A DNA stretch of 8,125 nucleotides, from the NCBI GenBank assembly GCA_947458675.1, contig CANHAW010000078.1, positions 1-8,125 on the forward strand. The letters are read 5' to 3'. Below are positions 1-5,501 of this stretch, one piece after another. This DNA is from Beijerinckiaceae bacterium. Lineage in GTDB: Bacteria > Pseudomonadota > Alphaproteobacteria > Rhizobiales > Beijerinckiaceae. Below the pieces are notes generated by a model. That model worked only from the letters and a program-made list of their open reading frames with translations. It did no database searches and had not been told where the DNA came from. The translations under genes and the position numbers were made by a program. Within the stretch, counting starts at the first letter, position 1; each line of letters begins with the position of its first letter.

Positions 1-737
1 ACATGCACTTTGCTTTCTGGCACGCGCAGGGTTTTGGCGAGCTGGCCGCGATAATGGATCGCGCGCTGCAGCGTCGTGTTGATCGTATAGCGATCGGCGA
101 AAGGATCGTAATAGCCGACGCAGGCGCGTGGCTCCATTGTCGCCGCAGTGATGCGGTTGATGACGAATTTATGCCGGACAATATGGTCGGCTTTGGCGAA
201 AGCGGCTTCCGTCGCTTCTTTGTTTCCTTCGAGATGGACGAAGGAAATATTGTTGACGCAATCGTCCCAGACCAGCGGCGCACCATCCTTGGGTGCATTT
301 TCCGTCACAATATTGGCGGGCAGAACATCATATTCGACATCGACCATTTCGGCTGCATCAAGTGCCTGCAGGCGTGTTTCGGCGACGACGAAGGCGACGT
401 AATCGCCAACCCAGCGCACCTTGTCGCGGGTGAGTGCCGGAAATTTTCCCGTTTGCATCGGCGTGCCGTCGCGCTTTTTGCGGCCCTTGGGCATGGGCAG
501 ATCGGCATAGCCCGATTGCGCCCAATCATCCCCAGTCAGGACAGCGAGCACGCCCGGCGCCTTTGCGGCGCGGGCAGTGTCGATCTTCAGGATTTTCGCA
601 TGGGCGTGCTGCGAGCGCACGACAACGCCGTGGACCATGCCCGGCATGGCGATATCGTCGGCATAACGACCGCCTCCACGGATCAGCCGGGGATCCTCGA
701 AACGCGGTACCGGCTGGCCAAGCGCATATTCACCCAT
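1..737 (-). CDS. Molybdenum hydroxylase large subunit (xanthine dehydrogenase/CO dehydrogenase CoxL-like), N-terminal part
   Basis: This is the first 245 codons of a molybdopterin-binding large subunit; the gene continues past the left edge. The start ATG at 737 is preceded by GGAAG three bases upstream. Residues about 15-145 look like the aldehyde oxidase/xanthine dehydrogenase a/b hammerhead domain (RFEDPRLIRGGGRYADDI, then VRWVGDYVAFVVAE near 107-120). From about 193 the first molybdopterin-binding domain begins, with NRITAATMEPRACVGYYDP, which matches the family's NR-MEPR segment. Members are normally about 750-800 residues and work with FAD and 2Fe-2S subunits, none of which is visible here. 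The active-site loop and catalytic Glu lie outside the window, so CO dehydrogenase cannot be told from other hydroxylases; the family hydroxylates N-heterocycles, aldehydes or CO. It is the third gene after the isochorismatase and RidA-like genes, 111 bases behind the latter, a gap with no gene and no clear terminator. The family is secure; the substrate is unknown. Confidence 0.93.
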   Translation of the reverse strand, partial: MGEYALGQPVPRFEDPRLIRGGGRYADDIAMPGMVHGVVVRSQHAHAKILKIDTARAAKAPGVLAVLTGDDWAQSGYADLPMPKGRKKRDGTPMQTGKFPALTRDKVRWVGDYVAFVVAETRLQALDAAEMVDVEYDVLPANIVTENAPKDGAPLVWDDCVNNISFVHLEGNKEATEAAFAKADHIVRHKFVINRITAATMEPRACVGYYDPFADRYTINTTLQRAIHYRGQLAKTLRVPESKVH

Positions 738-848
738 GTTCTTCCATCCCTTTTTTCGTTGACCCGGTCCGCGGCTGGAAATTGCCGTCGAGCCTGAGGC
801 GTGGATGCCCCTGTTATCCCGTCTCTTCGACCAAAGGACAAGAGAGGG

Positions 849-1532
849 TCAGGCGGGAGCCGCCGTGACTTCGATTTCGATCCGCTTTTCCGGCGCCGAA
901 TAGCCCCCCACACGGGTCAGCGTCACCGGGCAGGGCAGGCCGGGCATGGCCTGCCCGATCAGCGCCAGAGCCTCTTGGGGGCTTTCCTCAAGGGCGAGGA
1001 AGACCGCCACGCGCCGGGCTCGGGACAGGTCGGTCCCGGCAGCGGCCAGAGATGCGCGGATCGCTGCAGCAATGGCCGGCACTTGCACCGTCAGGCCCGG
1101 CCCAATGTCGGTAATACCGGAGAGGAAGACGAGCCCATCGAGCGTCACGAATTTCGGCGGTGCGATCGGGGGGTCATATTCGACGATTCGTTTCGCCGGT
1201 CCGCTCGCAGAAGCCAGCGCTTCGAGATCGAGCTGCACGCGGGTTTCGCCGGGCAGCCGGTCGGGATCGAAGAAGGATGAGCTTGCGCCACGCAACGGGC
1301 CGGCAAGCAAAGCGCGCCTGGCATCGCTTGCTTCCTGCCGGCTCTGGCGGTCGCGCGTGAACAGGCGCGAGCGCACAATATTTTCGGGGCTGAAACCCGC
1401 ATCGCGAATGGCGGCCAGCGCGCTCTCCAGAGTGCGGGCCGTTTCTTCGCCGACGCTGCCTTGCGCCGGGCTTGTCGCTGAAATGCGCAGCAGGCTGCGA
1501 CCTTCGAATGTTGAATATTCCGAGACAATCAT
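849..1532 (-). CDS. Tandem RidA-like (YjgF/YER057c/UK114) protein
   Basis: This encodes 227 residues. The start chosen is the ATG at 1532 because GGAG lies eight bases upstream; a longer reading to 1589 would overlap the upstream hydrolase. Two RidA-like halves can be seen. The first, about 1-108, has TARTLESALAAIRDAGFSPENIVRSRLFTRD followed after a linker by GETRVQLDLEAL. The second, about 117-227, has LVFLSGITDIGPG, then AAAIRASLAAAGTDLSRARRV and a terminal KRIEIEVTA strand. RidA proteins are trimers of about 130 residues that hydrolyse reactive enamine/imine intermediates using a conserved Arg in a P-x-R context. The second half reads P200-C-P-V there, so that Arg seems absent; the first half keeps R98 in a weaker context. 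It may thus be a non-deaminase subgroup member. Its place between an isochorismatase-family hydrolase and a molybdenum hydroxylase recalls RutB-RutC. The fold assignment is moderately sure; the reaction is not. Confidence 0.75.
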   Translation of the reverse strand: MIVSEYSTFEGRSLLRISATSPAQGSVGEETARTLESALAAIRDAGFSPENIVRSRLFTRDRQSRQEASDARRALLAGPLRGASSSFFDPDRLPGETRVQLDLEALASASGPAKRIVEYDPPIAPPKFVTLDGLVFLSGITDIGPGLTVQVPAIAAAIRASLAAAGTDLSRARRVAVFLALEESPQEALALIGQAMPGLPCPVTLTRVGGYSAPEKRIEIEVTAAPA

Positions 1533-1554
1533 CGCCTGCACTCCGCCTTCATCG

Positions 1555-2253
1555 TCAGCTGGCGCGCTTGTCCAGCGCCGCAATGACATCGCCGACTTTC
1601 ATCACATCGGCATATTTGTGGTGCAGGTCGAAGAGATTGACCTTGTGCGAAATATCGCTGCGATCGAAGCAGCATTCTTCCGCCATGACCATGTGGAAGC
1701 CATTTGAATAGCCATCCACCGTTGAAGCGCGCACACAGCCCGAGGTGCTTTCGCCGATCACGATCACCGTATCGATGCGCATTTGCGTGAGATGTGCCAG
1801 AAGCGGCGTTCCGTAAAATCCGCTGGCGCGCTGTTTGGTGATGACAATGTCGCCGGCCTGCGGCGCCCATTCCGGACGTATGTCATAGACTTCCGGTCCG
1901 TCCTTGCTGCTGCGCCGGTTTGTTGCTTTCACGGCGCTCGGCTTGGATGCTTCGCGCGTATCGGCCGTTGTGTAGAAAATCGGCAGTCCGGCCCTGCGGG
2001 CAGCGGCGAAAAGGCGTTTGGTCGGCTCAATCGCATTCCAGGCATTGATGCCGCATGAAGAGGGATAGTCCTTGGCCACTTCCGCCACCGGGCGAGGGCC
2101 TCCCTGATAGGCAAGTTCATAGAGATCGATGGCGAGCAGGGCGGCTTTCGGGCCGACATAGAGATCGCGCTTGTAGTGCTTGTAGAGATCCAGAATCTCG
2201 GCTGGAATGAGATCCTGCCAGCAATGATCTTCGAATGGGTCGATGGCGGCCAT
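1555..2253 (-). CDS. Isochorismatase-family cysteine hydrolase (N-carbamoylsarcosine amidase/RutB-like)
   Basis: This encodes 232 residues. The start at 2253 is set by a strong Shine-Dalgarno five bases upstream; earlier in-frame Met codons at 2283 and 2310 lack one. The family's catalytic triad is visible: Asp43 in LLAIDLYELAY, Lys140 in VITKQRASGFYGT and Cys173 in ESTSGCVRASTVDGY. The GCVRAS context and the following CCFDRSDISHKVNLFDL segment resemble the amidase branch (N-carbamoylsarcosine amidase, maleamate amidase, ureidoacrylate amidase RutB) more than true isochorismatases. These cytoplasmic enzymes hydrolyse C-N amide or carbamoyl bonds through a cysteine thioester. It is the first gene of the minus-strand set and ends 22 bases before the RidA-like start, so the two are very likely co-transcribed. 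With a molybdenum hydroxylase downstream, a role late in degradation of an N-heterocyclic compound is a reasonable inference. Family membership is sure; the substrate is not. Confidence 0.9.
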   Translation of the reverse strand: MAAIDPFEDHCWQDLIPAEILDLYKHYKRDLYVGPKAALLAIDLYELAYQGGPRPVAEVAKDYPSSCGINAWNAIEPTKRLFAAARRAGLPIFYTTADTREASKPSAVKATNRRSSKDGPEVYDIRPEWAPQAGDIVITKQRASGFYGTPLLAHLTQMRIDTVIVIGESTSGCVRASTVDGYSNGFHMVMAEECCFDRSDISHKVNLFDLHHKYADVMKVGDVIAALDKRAS

Positions 2254-2376
2254 TTTATCCTCCCTTGATTTGTTTGCCTGCATTGTCAGGTGGATGGGGC
2301 CGCGAAGCAAGTCTGCCGGGCCGGGGGTTCAACAAAGTCGATGCCTTGGCTAGTATGCCGGCCTGGAGATCATGAC
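2254..2376. promoter_or_regulatory. Divergent promoter region between the hydrolase operon and the TrmO-like/ModE genes
   Basis: These 123 bases separate two divergent start codons and must carry both promoters. By eye, a plus-strand candidate is TTCAAC (2328-2333), a 17-base spacer and TAGTAT (2351-2356), placing transcription just before the TrmO-like gene. A minus-strand candidate is TTGCTT (2310-2305), a 17-base spacer and GACAAT (2287-2282). Each matches the sigma-70 consensus at only 3/6 and 4/6 positions, so both are weak. No palindrome resembling the Mo-box found at modA is seen here. Confidence 0.4.
2259..2266 (-). promoter_or_regulatory. Strong ribosome binding site of the isochorismatase-family gene
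   Basis: The minus strand reads AAGGGAGG, five bases before the ATG at 2253. It is the best Shine-Dalgarno match in the window and decides this start over two upstream in-frame Met codons. Confidence 0.85.
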
Positions 2377-2856
2377 ATGACAAGTCCGATTGCGGACCGC
2401 ACGGAAATCCGTCACGGCGAGACCCTGCTCACCCTGCCCGAGCGCATGGATGAGCAGGTCTATTTCATCGGGCGCATCAAAACGCCCTGGGCTGAGCGGG
2501 GCGCATGCCCAAGGGGCGGCGATGCGCAGGCGGGGCCGCTCTGCGAGATCGAGATTTTCGAAAATTTTCGGCCAGCGCTCGTCGGCATCGATCGGCACGA
2601 ATATTTGCAGGTGCTGTACTGGATGCATCGGGCCCGTCGCGATCTGGCGACACAGGCGCCCCATGGCAGCACGAGCTCGCCGGGCACTTTCAGCCTGCGC
2701 TCGCCGATCCGCCCCAATCCGATAGCCTCCTCATTGGTGCGCCTGATCGAGCTGCGCCCGGACCGGCTCATTGTCCGCGGGCTCGATTGCGTGGATGGCA
2801 CGCCCTTGATCGATCTCAAGCCGGATGTCTGCCCCAATGCGGGGCCGCGCAAATGA
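2377..2856 (+). CDS. TrmO/TsaA-family protein (putative SAM-dependent methyltransferase)
   Basis: This encodes 159 residues. The ATG at 2377 has GGAG eight bases upstream. The family opening motif VYFIGRIKTPW lies at residues 28-38. The signature FSLRSPIRPNPIASS lies at 105-119, and LDCVDGTPLIDLKPD at 136-150; together they are diagnostic of the TsaA/TrmO beta-barrel fold (UPF0066). The E. coli member TrmO is about 235 residues and uses S-adenosylmethionine to N6-methylate t6A37 in tRNA; this protein lacks the long C-terminal extension. Short homologues are often annotated by fold only, so tRNA methylation should not be assumed. The stop codon overlaps the ModE-type start (ATGA), which implies translational coupling and a shared role in or around molybdenum homeostasis. 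Three cysteines (C44, C56, C138) and C152 near the end are present, but I see no defined metal motif. Family assignment is firm; function is open. Confidence 0.85.
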   Translation: MTSPIADRTEIRHGETLLTLPERMDEQVYFIGRIKTPWAERGACPRGGDAQAGPLCEIEIFENFRPALVGIDRHEYLQVLYWMHRARRDLATQAPHGSTSSPGTFSLRSPIRPNPIASSLVRLIELRPDRLIVRGLDCVDGTPLIDLKPDVCPNAGPRK

Positions 2857-3206
2857 CGCGTGTGACGATCCGCATTGATTTCGACAATGGCCAGAATCTC
2901 GGCCATGGCAAAGTGCGCCTGCTGGAAATGGTCGATCTGCATGGTTCCATTTCATCGGCAGCGCGCGCCATGGACATGTCCTATCGCCGCGCCTGGCTGC
3001 TGGTCGATGAAGTCAATCGGATGTTCACATCGCCCGTCATTGAGACGCAATTGGGCGGCAAGGGTGGCGGCCATGCCAAATTGACAGAATTCGGGCGCAT
3101 GCTTGTCGCCCATTATCGCGCCATCGAGAAGGAATCGGGCGCAGTCTTTTCCGAGCGTATTGCCTCGCTGGAAGCCAGGCTCTCAACAATGGCACCTCAG
3201 GATTGA
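2853..3206 (+). CDS. Short ModE-type regulator (ModE N-terminal LysR-like winged helix only)
   Basis: This encodes 117 residues. The ATG at 2853 overlaps the preceding stop by four bases, and a G-rich stretch just upstream can act as ribosome site. Residues 19-82 match the ModE N-terminal domain: GKVRLLEMVDLHGSISSAAR, then the recognition helix MDMSYRRAWLLVDEVNRMF (about 40-58) and the wing with IETQLGGKGGGHAKLTEFG. E. coli ModE is 262 residues and binds molybdate with two C-terminal TOBE/MOP modules, then represses modABC. Here the protein stops shortly after the DNA-binding domain and a helical tail likely used to dimerise, so it cannot sense molybdate in the usual way. Such short forms are common in alphaproteobacteria. 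The most likely target is the Mo-box-like palindrome before modA, 2.2 kb away. The 3' end overlaps the 3' end of convergent modC by 10 bases. Confidence 0.9.
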   Translation: MTRVTIRIDFDNGQNLGHGKVRLLEMVDLHGSISSAARAMDMSYRRAWLLVDEVNRMFTSPVIETQLGGKGGGHAKLTEFGRMLVAHYRAIEKESGAVFSERIASLEARLSTMAPQD

Positions 3207-3862
3207 GGCGTCAGGCGGCGCATTTGCACGATACGCCCCTCGGATATGGTTGCCACTTCATCGGCGAGCCGTTCCACTTCTTCCATGGAATGGCTGACAT
3301 AGAGTGTTGGAATGGCAAAGCGCATGCGCATTCTGTCGAGATAGGGCAGAATTTCCGAGCGCCTTGCATGATCCAGAGAAGCGAGCGGTTCGTCCATCAG
3401 AATCAGGCGCGGACGCGCCAGAAGCGCGCGGCCGATGGCGACGCGTTGCTGTTCGCCGCCCGAGAGATGGCGAATGGGGCGCTCGAGAAGCCGATCAATG
3501 CCGAGCAGGTCGACGATCTCATCGAAATCGGCGCTCGGCGCGCGATCCTTGGCGAAAAACGCGCCATAAGTGAGATTGTGCCGCACGTTTAAATGCGGAA
3601 ACAAACGGCCTTCTTGAAACACATAACCGATGGCGCGCTCATGGGGCGCCAGATGAATGCGCTTTTGCGCATCGAACCAGACGCGTCCATCCACCTCGAT
3701 GCGACCGGATGCGGGGCGCGCGAGCCCGGCCACAATATTGAGCAGGCTTGTCTTGCCCGATCCCGAAGGACCGAAAATGGCGGTCACAGGCCCGCTGCAT
3801 GCGAGCTTCACTTCGAGATTGAAAGCGCCGGTGCTATTTTGCACGTCAATGAGGAGGCTCAC
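3197..3862 (-). CDS. modC: Molybdate ABC transporter ATP-binding protein ModC, lacking the TOBE domain
   Basis: This 221-residue ABC ATPase powers molybdate import at the inner membrane. All nucleotide-binding motifs are present: Walker A GPSGSGKT (31-38), Q-loop Q83, signature LSGGEQQ (133-139), Walker B LILMDE (153-158), D-loop SLD (162-164) and switch His191. The start is a GTG at 3862 whose last bases form the modB stop (GTGA), a typical coupled junction. ModC proteins are usually about 350-370 residues with a C-terminal TOBE/MOP domain that binds molybdate and regulates transport. This one ends about 30 residues after the H-loop and has no such domain. No frameshifted TOBE remnant lies downstream, because the ModE gene fills that space on the other strand. 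Assignment as ModC rests mainly on its place after modA and modB. Confidence 0.93.
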   Translation of the reverse strand: MSLLIDVQNSTGAFNLEVKLACSGPVTAIFGPSGSGKTSLLNIVAGLARPASGRIEVDGRVWFDAQKRIHLAPHERAIGYVFQEGRLFPHLNVRHNLTYGAFFAKDRAPSADFDEIVDLLGIDRLLERPIRHLSGGEQQRVAIGRALLARPRLILMDEPLASLDHARRSEILPYLDRMRMRFAIPTLYVSHSMEEVERLADEVATISEGRIVQMRRLTPQS

Positions 3863-4551
3863 AGATCGGCCCCTTTGCGCATGATGCGCCGTGCGAGAAG
3901 TTCGGAAGCGATCAGGGCCAGCATGGCAATGGCGACAGAAACAAGCGTGAGGCGCAAGGCATTGTCATCGCCGCCGGGTGCTTGCGTGTAGGAATAGATC
4001 GATGTTGCAATGGTCTGTGTCTCGCCGGGAATGTTGGACACGAAAGTAATGGTGGCGCCGAATTCGCCGAGCGCTTTGGCAAAGCCAATGATCGCACCAG
4101 CCAATATGCCGGGCAATGCAAGCGGCAAAGTCACGGTGAAAAAGACCATGGAAGGGCGCGCGCCGAGCGTTGCGGCTGCAGCCTCAAGCCGCGGATCGAT
4201 TGCCTCAATGGCAAGGCGGATCGCACGCACGACAAGCGGAAAGGCCATGACGGCGCAAGCCAGCGCTGCGCCGGTCCAGCGAAAAGAAAAGACGATGCCG
4301 CAGCACGATTCAAGCGCGCTGCCCACCGGACCGCGCCGACCGAATGTGACGAGCAGCAGATAGCCCGTTACGACGGGCGGCAGGACAAGCGGCAGATGTA
4401 CCAATCCATTGACAATCGACTTGCCCCAGAACTCCTTCCGCGCGAGCACATAAGCGCATGCAATCGCCAAGGGCAGGCTTGCCAATGTGGCTATGGTCGC
4501 CACTTTGAGACTGAGCCAGATGGCCGTGATTTCATCCGCCGTGAATTGCAC
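3859..4551 (-). CDS. modB: Molybdate ABC transporter permease ModB
   Basis: This 230-residue integral membrane permease is almost the same length as E. coli ModB (229). The start is a GTG at 4551 with AGGAAG four bases upstream, placed over the modA stop codon. The reading frame stays open upstream to 5079, but that part lies antisense-free within modA in another frame and is not ModB-like. Five or so hydrophobic segments can be seen. The permease signature for contact with the ATPase begins at E123 (EAAATLGARPSMVFFTVTLP, followed by G-I-L-A-G and FAKALGEFGAT), as expected for the molybdate/sulfate family. It forms the homodimeric channel between periplasmic ModA and cytoplasmic ModC. It begins eight bases after modA and overlaps modC by four, so all three are one operon. 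Confidence 0.95.
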   Translation of the reverse strand: MQFTADEITAIWLSLKVATIATLASLPLAIACAYVLARKEFWGKSIVNGLVHLPLVLPPVVTGYLLLVTFGRRGPVGSALESCCGIVFSFRWTGAALACAVMAFPLVVRAIRLAIEAIDPRLEAAAATLGARPSMVFFTVTLPLALPGILAGAIIGFAKALGEFGATITFVSNIPGETQTIATSIYSYTQAPGGDDNALRLTLVSVAIAMLALIASELLARRIMRKGADL

Positions 4552-4559
4552 GTTTCTTC

Positions 4560-5342
4560 CTATCGCAAAAAGATGAAGCCGCGTTTCTCGAAAACGCCAA
4601 TGGCTGGCGCGCTTCCGAGAAAGGACAGGAAAGATGGTGCATCGGGATGGCTGGCAAAAGATGTGATCGCCACCGGATAGATGATGGTCGGGTGACTTTC
4701 TTTCGGGAAAGCGCCGACAATCTGCACTTTGGGTTCGGCTGCTGCATCTGTTGCATAGACGATGCCGAAAGGGGCTTCGCCGCGCGCCACATAGGCCAAA
4801 GCCACGCGGACATTTTCGCTCGCCGCAATTTTGTTGCGCAGGTTTGCGAAGAGACCGAAATGTTCGAGCGCGGCTTTTGCATATCGGCCTGCCGGCACAG
4901 AATTGGGATCGGGCATGGCGAGCCGCCCGCCTTTCAGCAAAGCTGCGAGATCCAGATTGCGATCGATCGTAACGCGTTGCTGTGCTCCGGCCGGGCCTAC
5001 GAGCACAAGCGAATTGCCGAGCAGATTGCGGCGGCTCCCGTCCCGGATCAGGCCGCGCCGGACAAGAAAGTCCATCCATTCCTCATCGGCAGACAGGAAG
5101 AGATCGGCCGGGGCGCCCTGTTCGATCTGGCGGGCGAGCTGGTTCGAGCCGGCATAGGAGAGCACCGGGCGCGCCCCTCCTGCGGTAACGAAAAGCCCGG
5201 CAATATCCTCCAGCGCCTCGCGCAGGCTGGCGGCGGCAAAAATCGTCAGCGGGCGGCCTTGCGCGGCGGCGCCCGCCCCAAAGAGGCACGCTAGAGCCGC
5301 CCCTGATTGGGCAAGCAGGGCCCGGCGGGTCGGGGACGTCAT
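4560..5342 (-). CDS. modA: Periplasmic molybdate-binding protein ModA
   Basis: This 260-residue protein binds molybdate (and usually tungstate) in the periplasm and delivers it to ModB. The ATG at 5342 has GGAG seven bases upstream. Residues 1-27 form an export signal: TRR near the start, a hydrophobic core and an AGAAA cleavage region. The paired Arg allows a Tat signal but the motif is not strict. The mature protein begins near LTIFAAASL (32-40), the family's first ligand loop. It continues with SYAGSNQLARQIEQGAPAD and LFLSADEEW, then MPDPNSVPAGRYAKAALE, and APFGIVYATDA and YPVAI near the end, all typical of ModA. It is the first gene of modABC, with a Mo-box-like palindrome ending ten bases before its start. 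Assignment is firm. Confidence 0.96.
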   Translation of the reverse strand: MTSPTRRALLAQSGAALACLFGAGAAAQGRPLTIFAAASLREALEDIAGLFVTAGGARPVLSYAGSNQLARQIEQGAPADLFLSADEEWMDFLVRRGLIRDGSRRNLLGNSLVLVGPAGAQQRVTIDRNLDLAALLKGGRLAMPDPNSVPAGRYAKAALEHFGLFANLRNKIAASENVRVALAYVARGEAPFGIVYATDAAAEPKVQIVGAFPKESHPTIIYPVAITSFASHPDAPSFLSFLGSAPAIGVFEKRGFIFLR

Positions 5343-5352
5343 CTTTTTGCTC

Positions 5353-5376
5353 CGATATATTCTCTAGAATATAACG
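5353..5376 (-). promoter_or_regulatory. Mo-box-like ModE operator upstream of modA
   Basis: This 24-base inverted repeat reads, on the minus strand, CGTTATATT, six bases (CTAGAG), AATATATCG. Ten of twelve base pairs match across the dyad. The architecture agrees with the known ModE site (CGTTATAT, six-base centre, ATATAACG-type half) described in E. coli and Rhodobacter. It covers the predicted -10 and probable transcription start, and its proximal edge touches the modA ribosome site, the position expected for repression when molybdate is plentiful. The binding protein is inferred to be the ModE-type regulator encoded at 2853-3206 or another elsewhere in the genome. Confidence 0.8.
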
Positions 5377-5393
5377 AAACCGGGCTTTGGCAA
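5366..5393 (-). promoter_or_regulatory. Candidate modABC promoter
   Basis: On the minus strand a -35 TTGCCA (5393-5388, 5/6 to consensus) is followed, after 16 bases, by TATTCT (5371-5366, 4/6). Transcription would start near 5358, giving a leader of about 16 bases to the modA ATG. The -10 lies inside the palindrome, so a bound ModE would block polymerase. Confidence 0.5.
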
Positions 5394-5458
5394 GAGCGCC
5401 GCCTGTGCCCTTTGCTCCAAATTGTTTTGCCGTTCCCGCTTGCCGCCCTATGTCTCTT

Positions 5459-5477
5459 AAGCTGGCGCAAGCTGGCG
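5459..5477 (+). repeat. Tandem 9-base direct repeat before the MFS gene
   Basis: AAGCTGGCG occurs at 5459-5467 and 5469-5477, a period of ten bases, about one helical turn. It lies 25 bases before the MFS start codon, just upstream of its ribosome site. It could be an operator read by a regulator on one face of the helix, or chance. Confidence 0.35.
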
Positions 5478-5501
5478 ATTCCCGATCCGAAAGGTTTTTG
5501 C

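Noticed and set aside
3..797. A 264-codon plus-strand open frame
   Set aside because: It is antisense to the molybdenum hydroxylase gene, whose translation carries recognisable family motifs; this frame resembles nothing and reflects GC-rich codon bias.
946..1707. A 253-codon plus-strand open frame across the RidA-like and hydrolase genes
   Set aside because: It is antisense to two recognisable genes, has a low-complexity Arg/Ser/Ala composition and matches no family I know.
4552..5079. N-terminal extension of ModB upstream of the GTG at 4551
   Set aside because: The extension overlaps modA, is Arg/Cys-rich and not ModB-like; the GTG has a Shine-Dalgarno and gives the family's normal length.
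5277..5342. ModA as a lipoprotein (Cys19 after A-L-A)
   Set aside because: The lipobox is poor and a normal small-residue cleavage region follows at residues 22-27; a soluble periplasmic protein is more likely in this type of bacterium.
5307..5501. N-terminal extension of the MFS protein back to an ATG at 5307
   Set aside because: It would run through the modA start and Mo-box; the GTG at 5502 has a good ribosome site and fits the family length.
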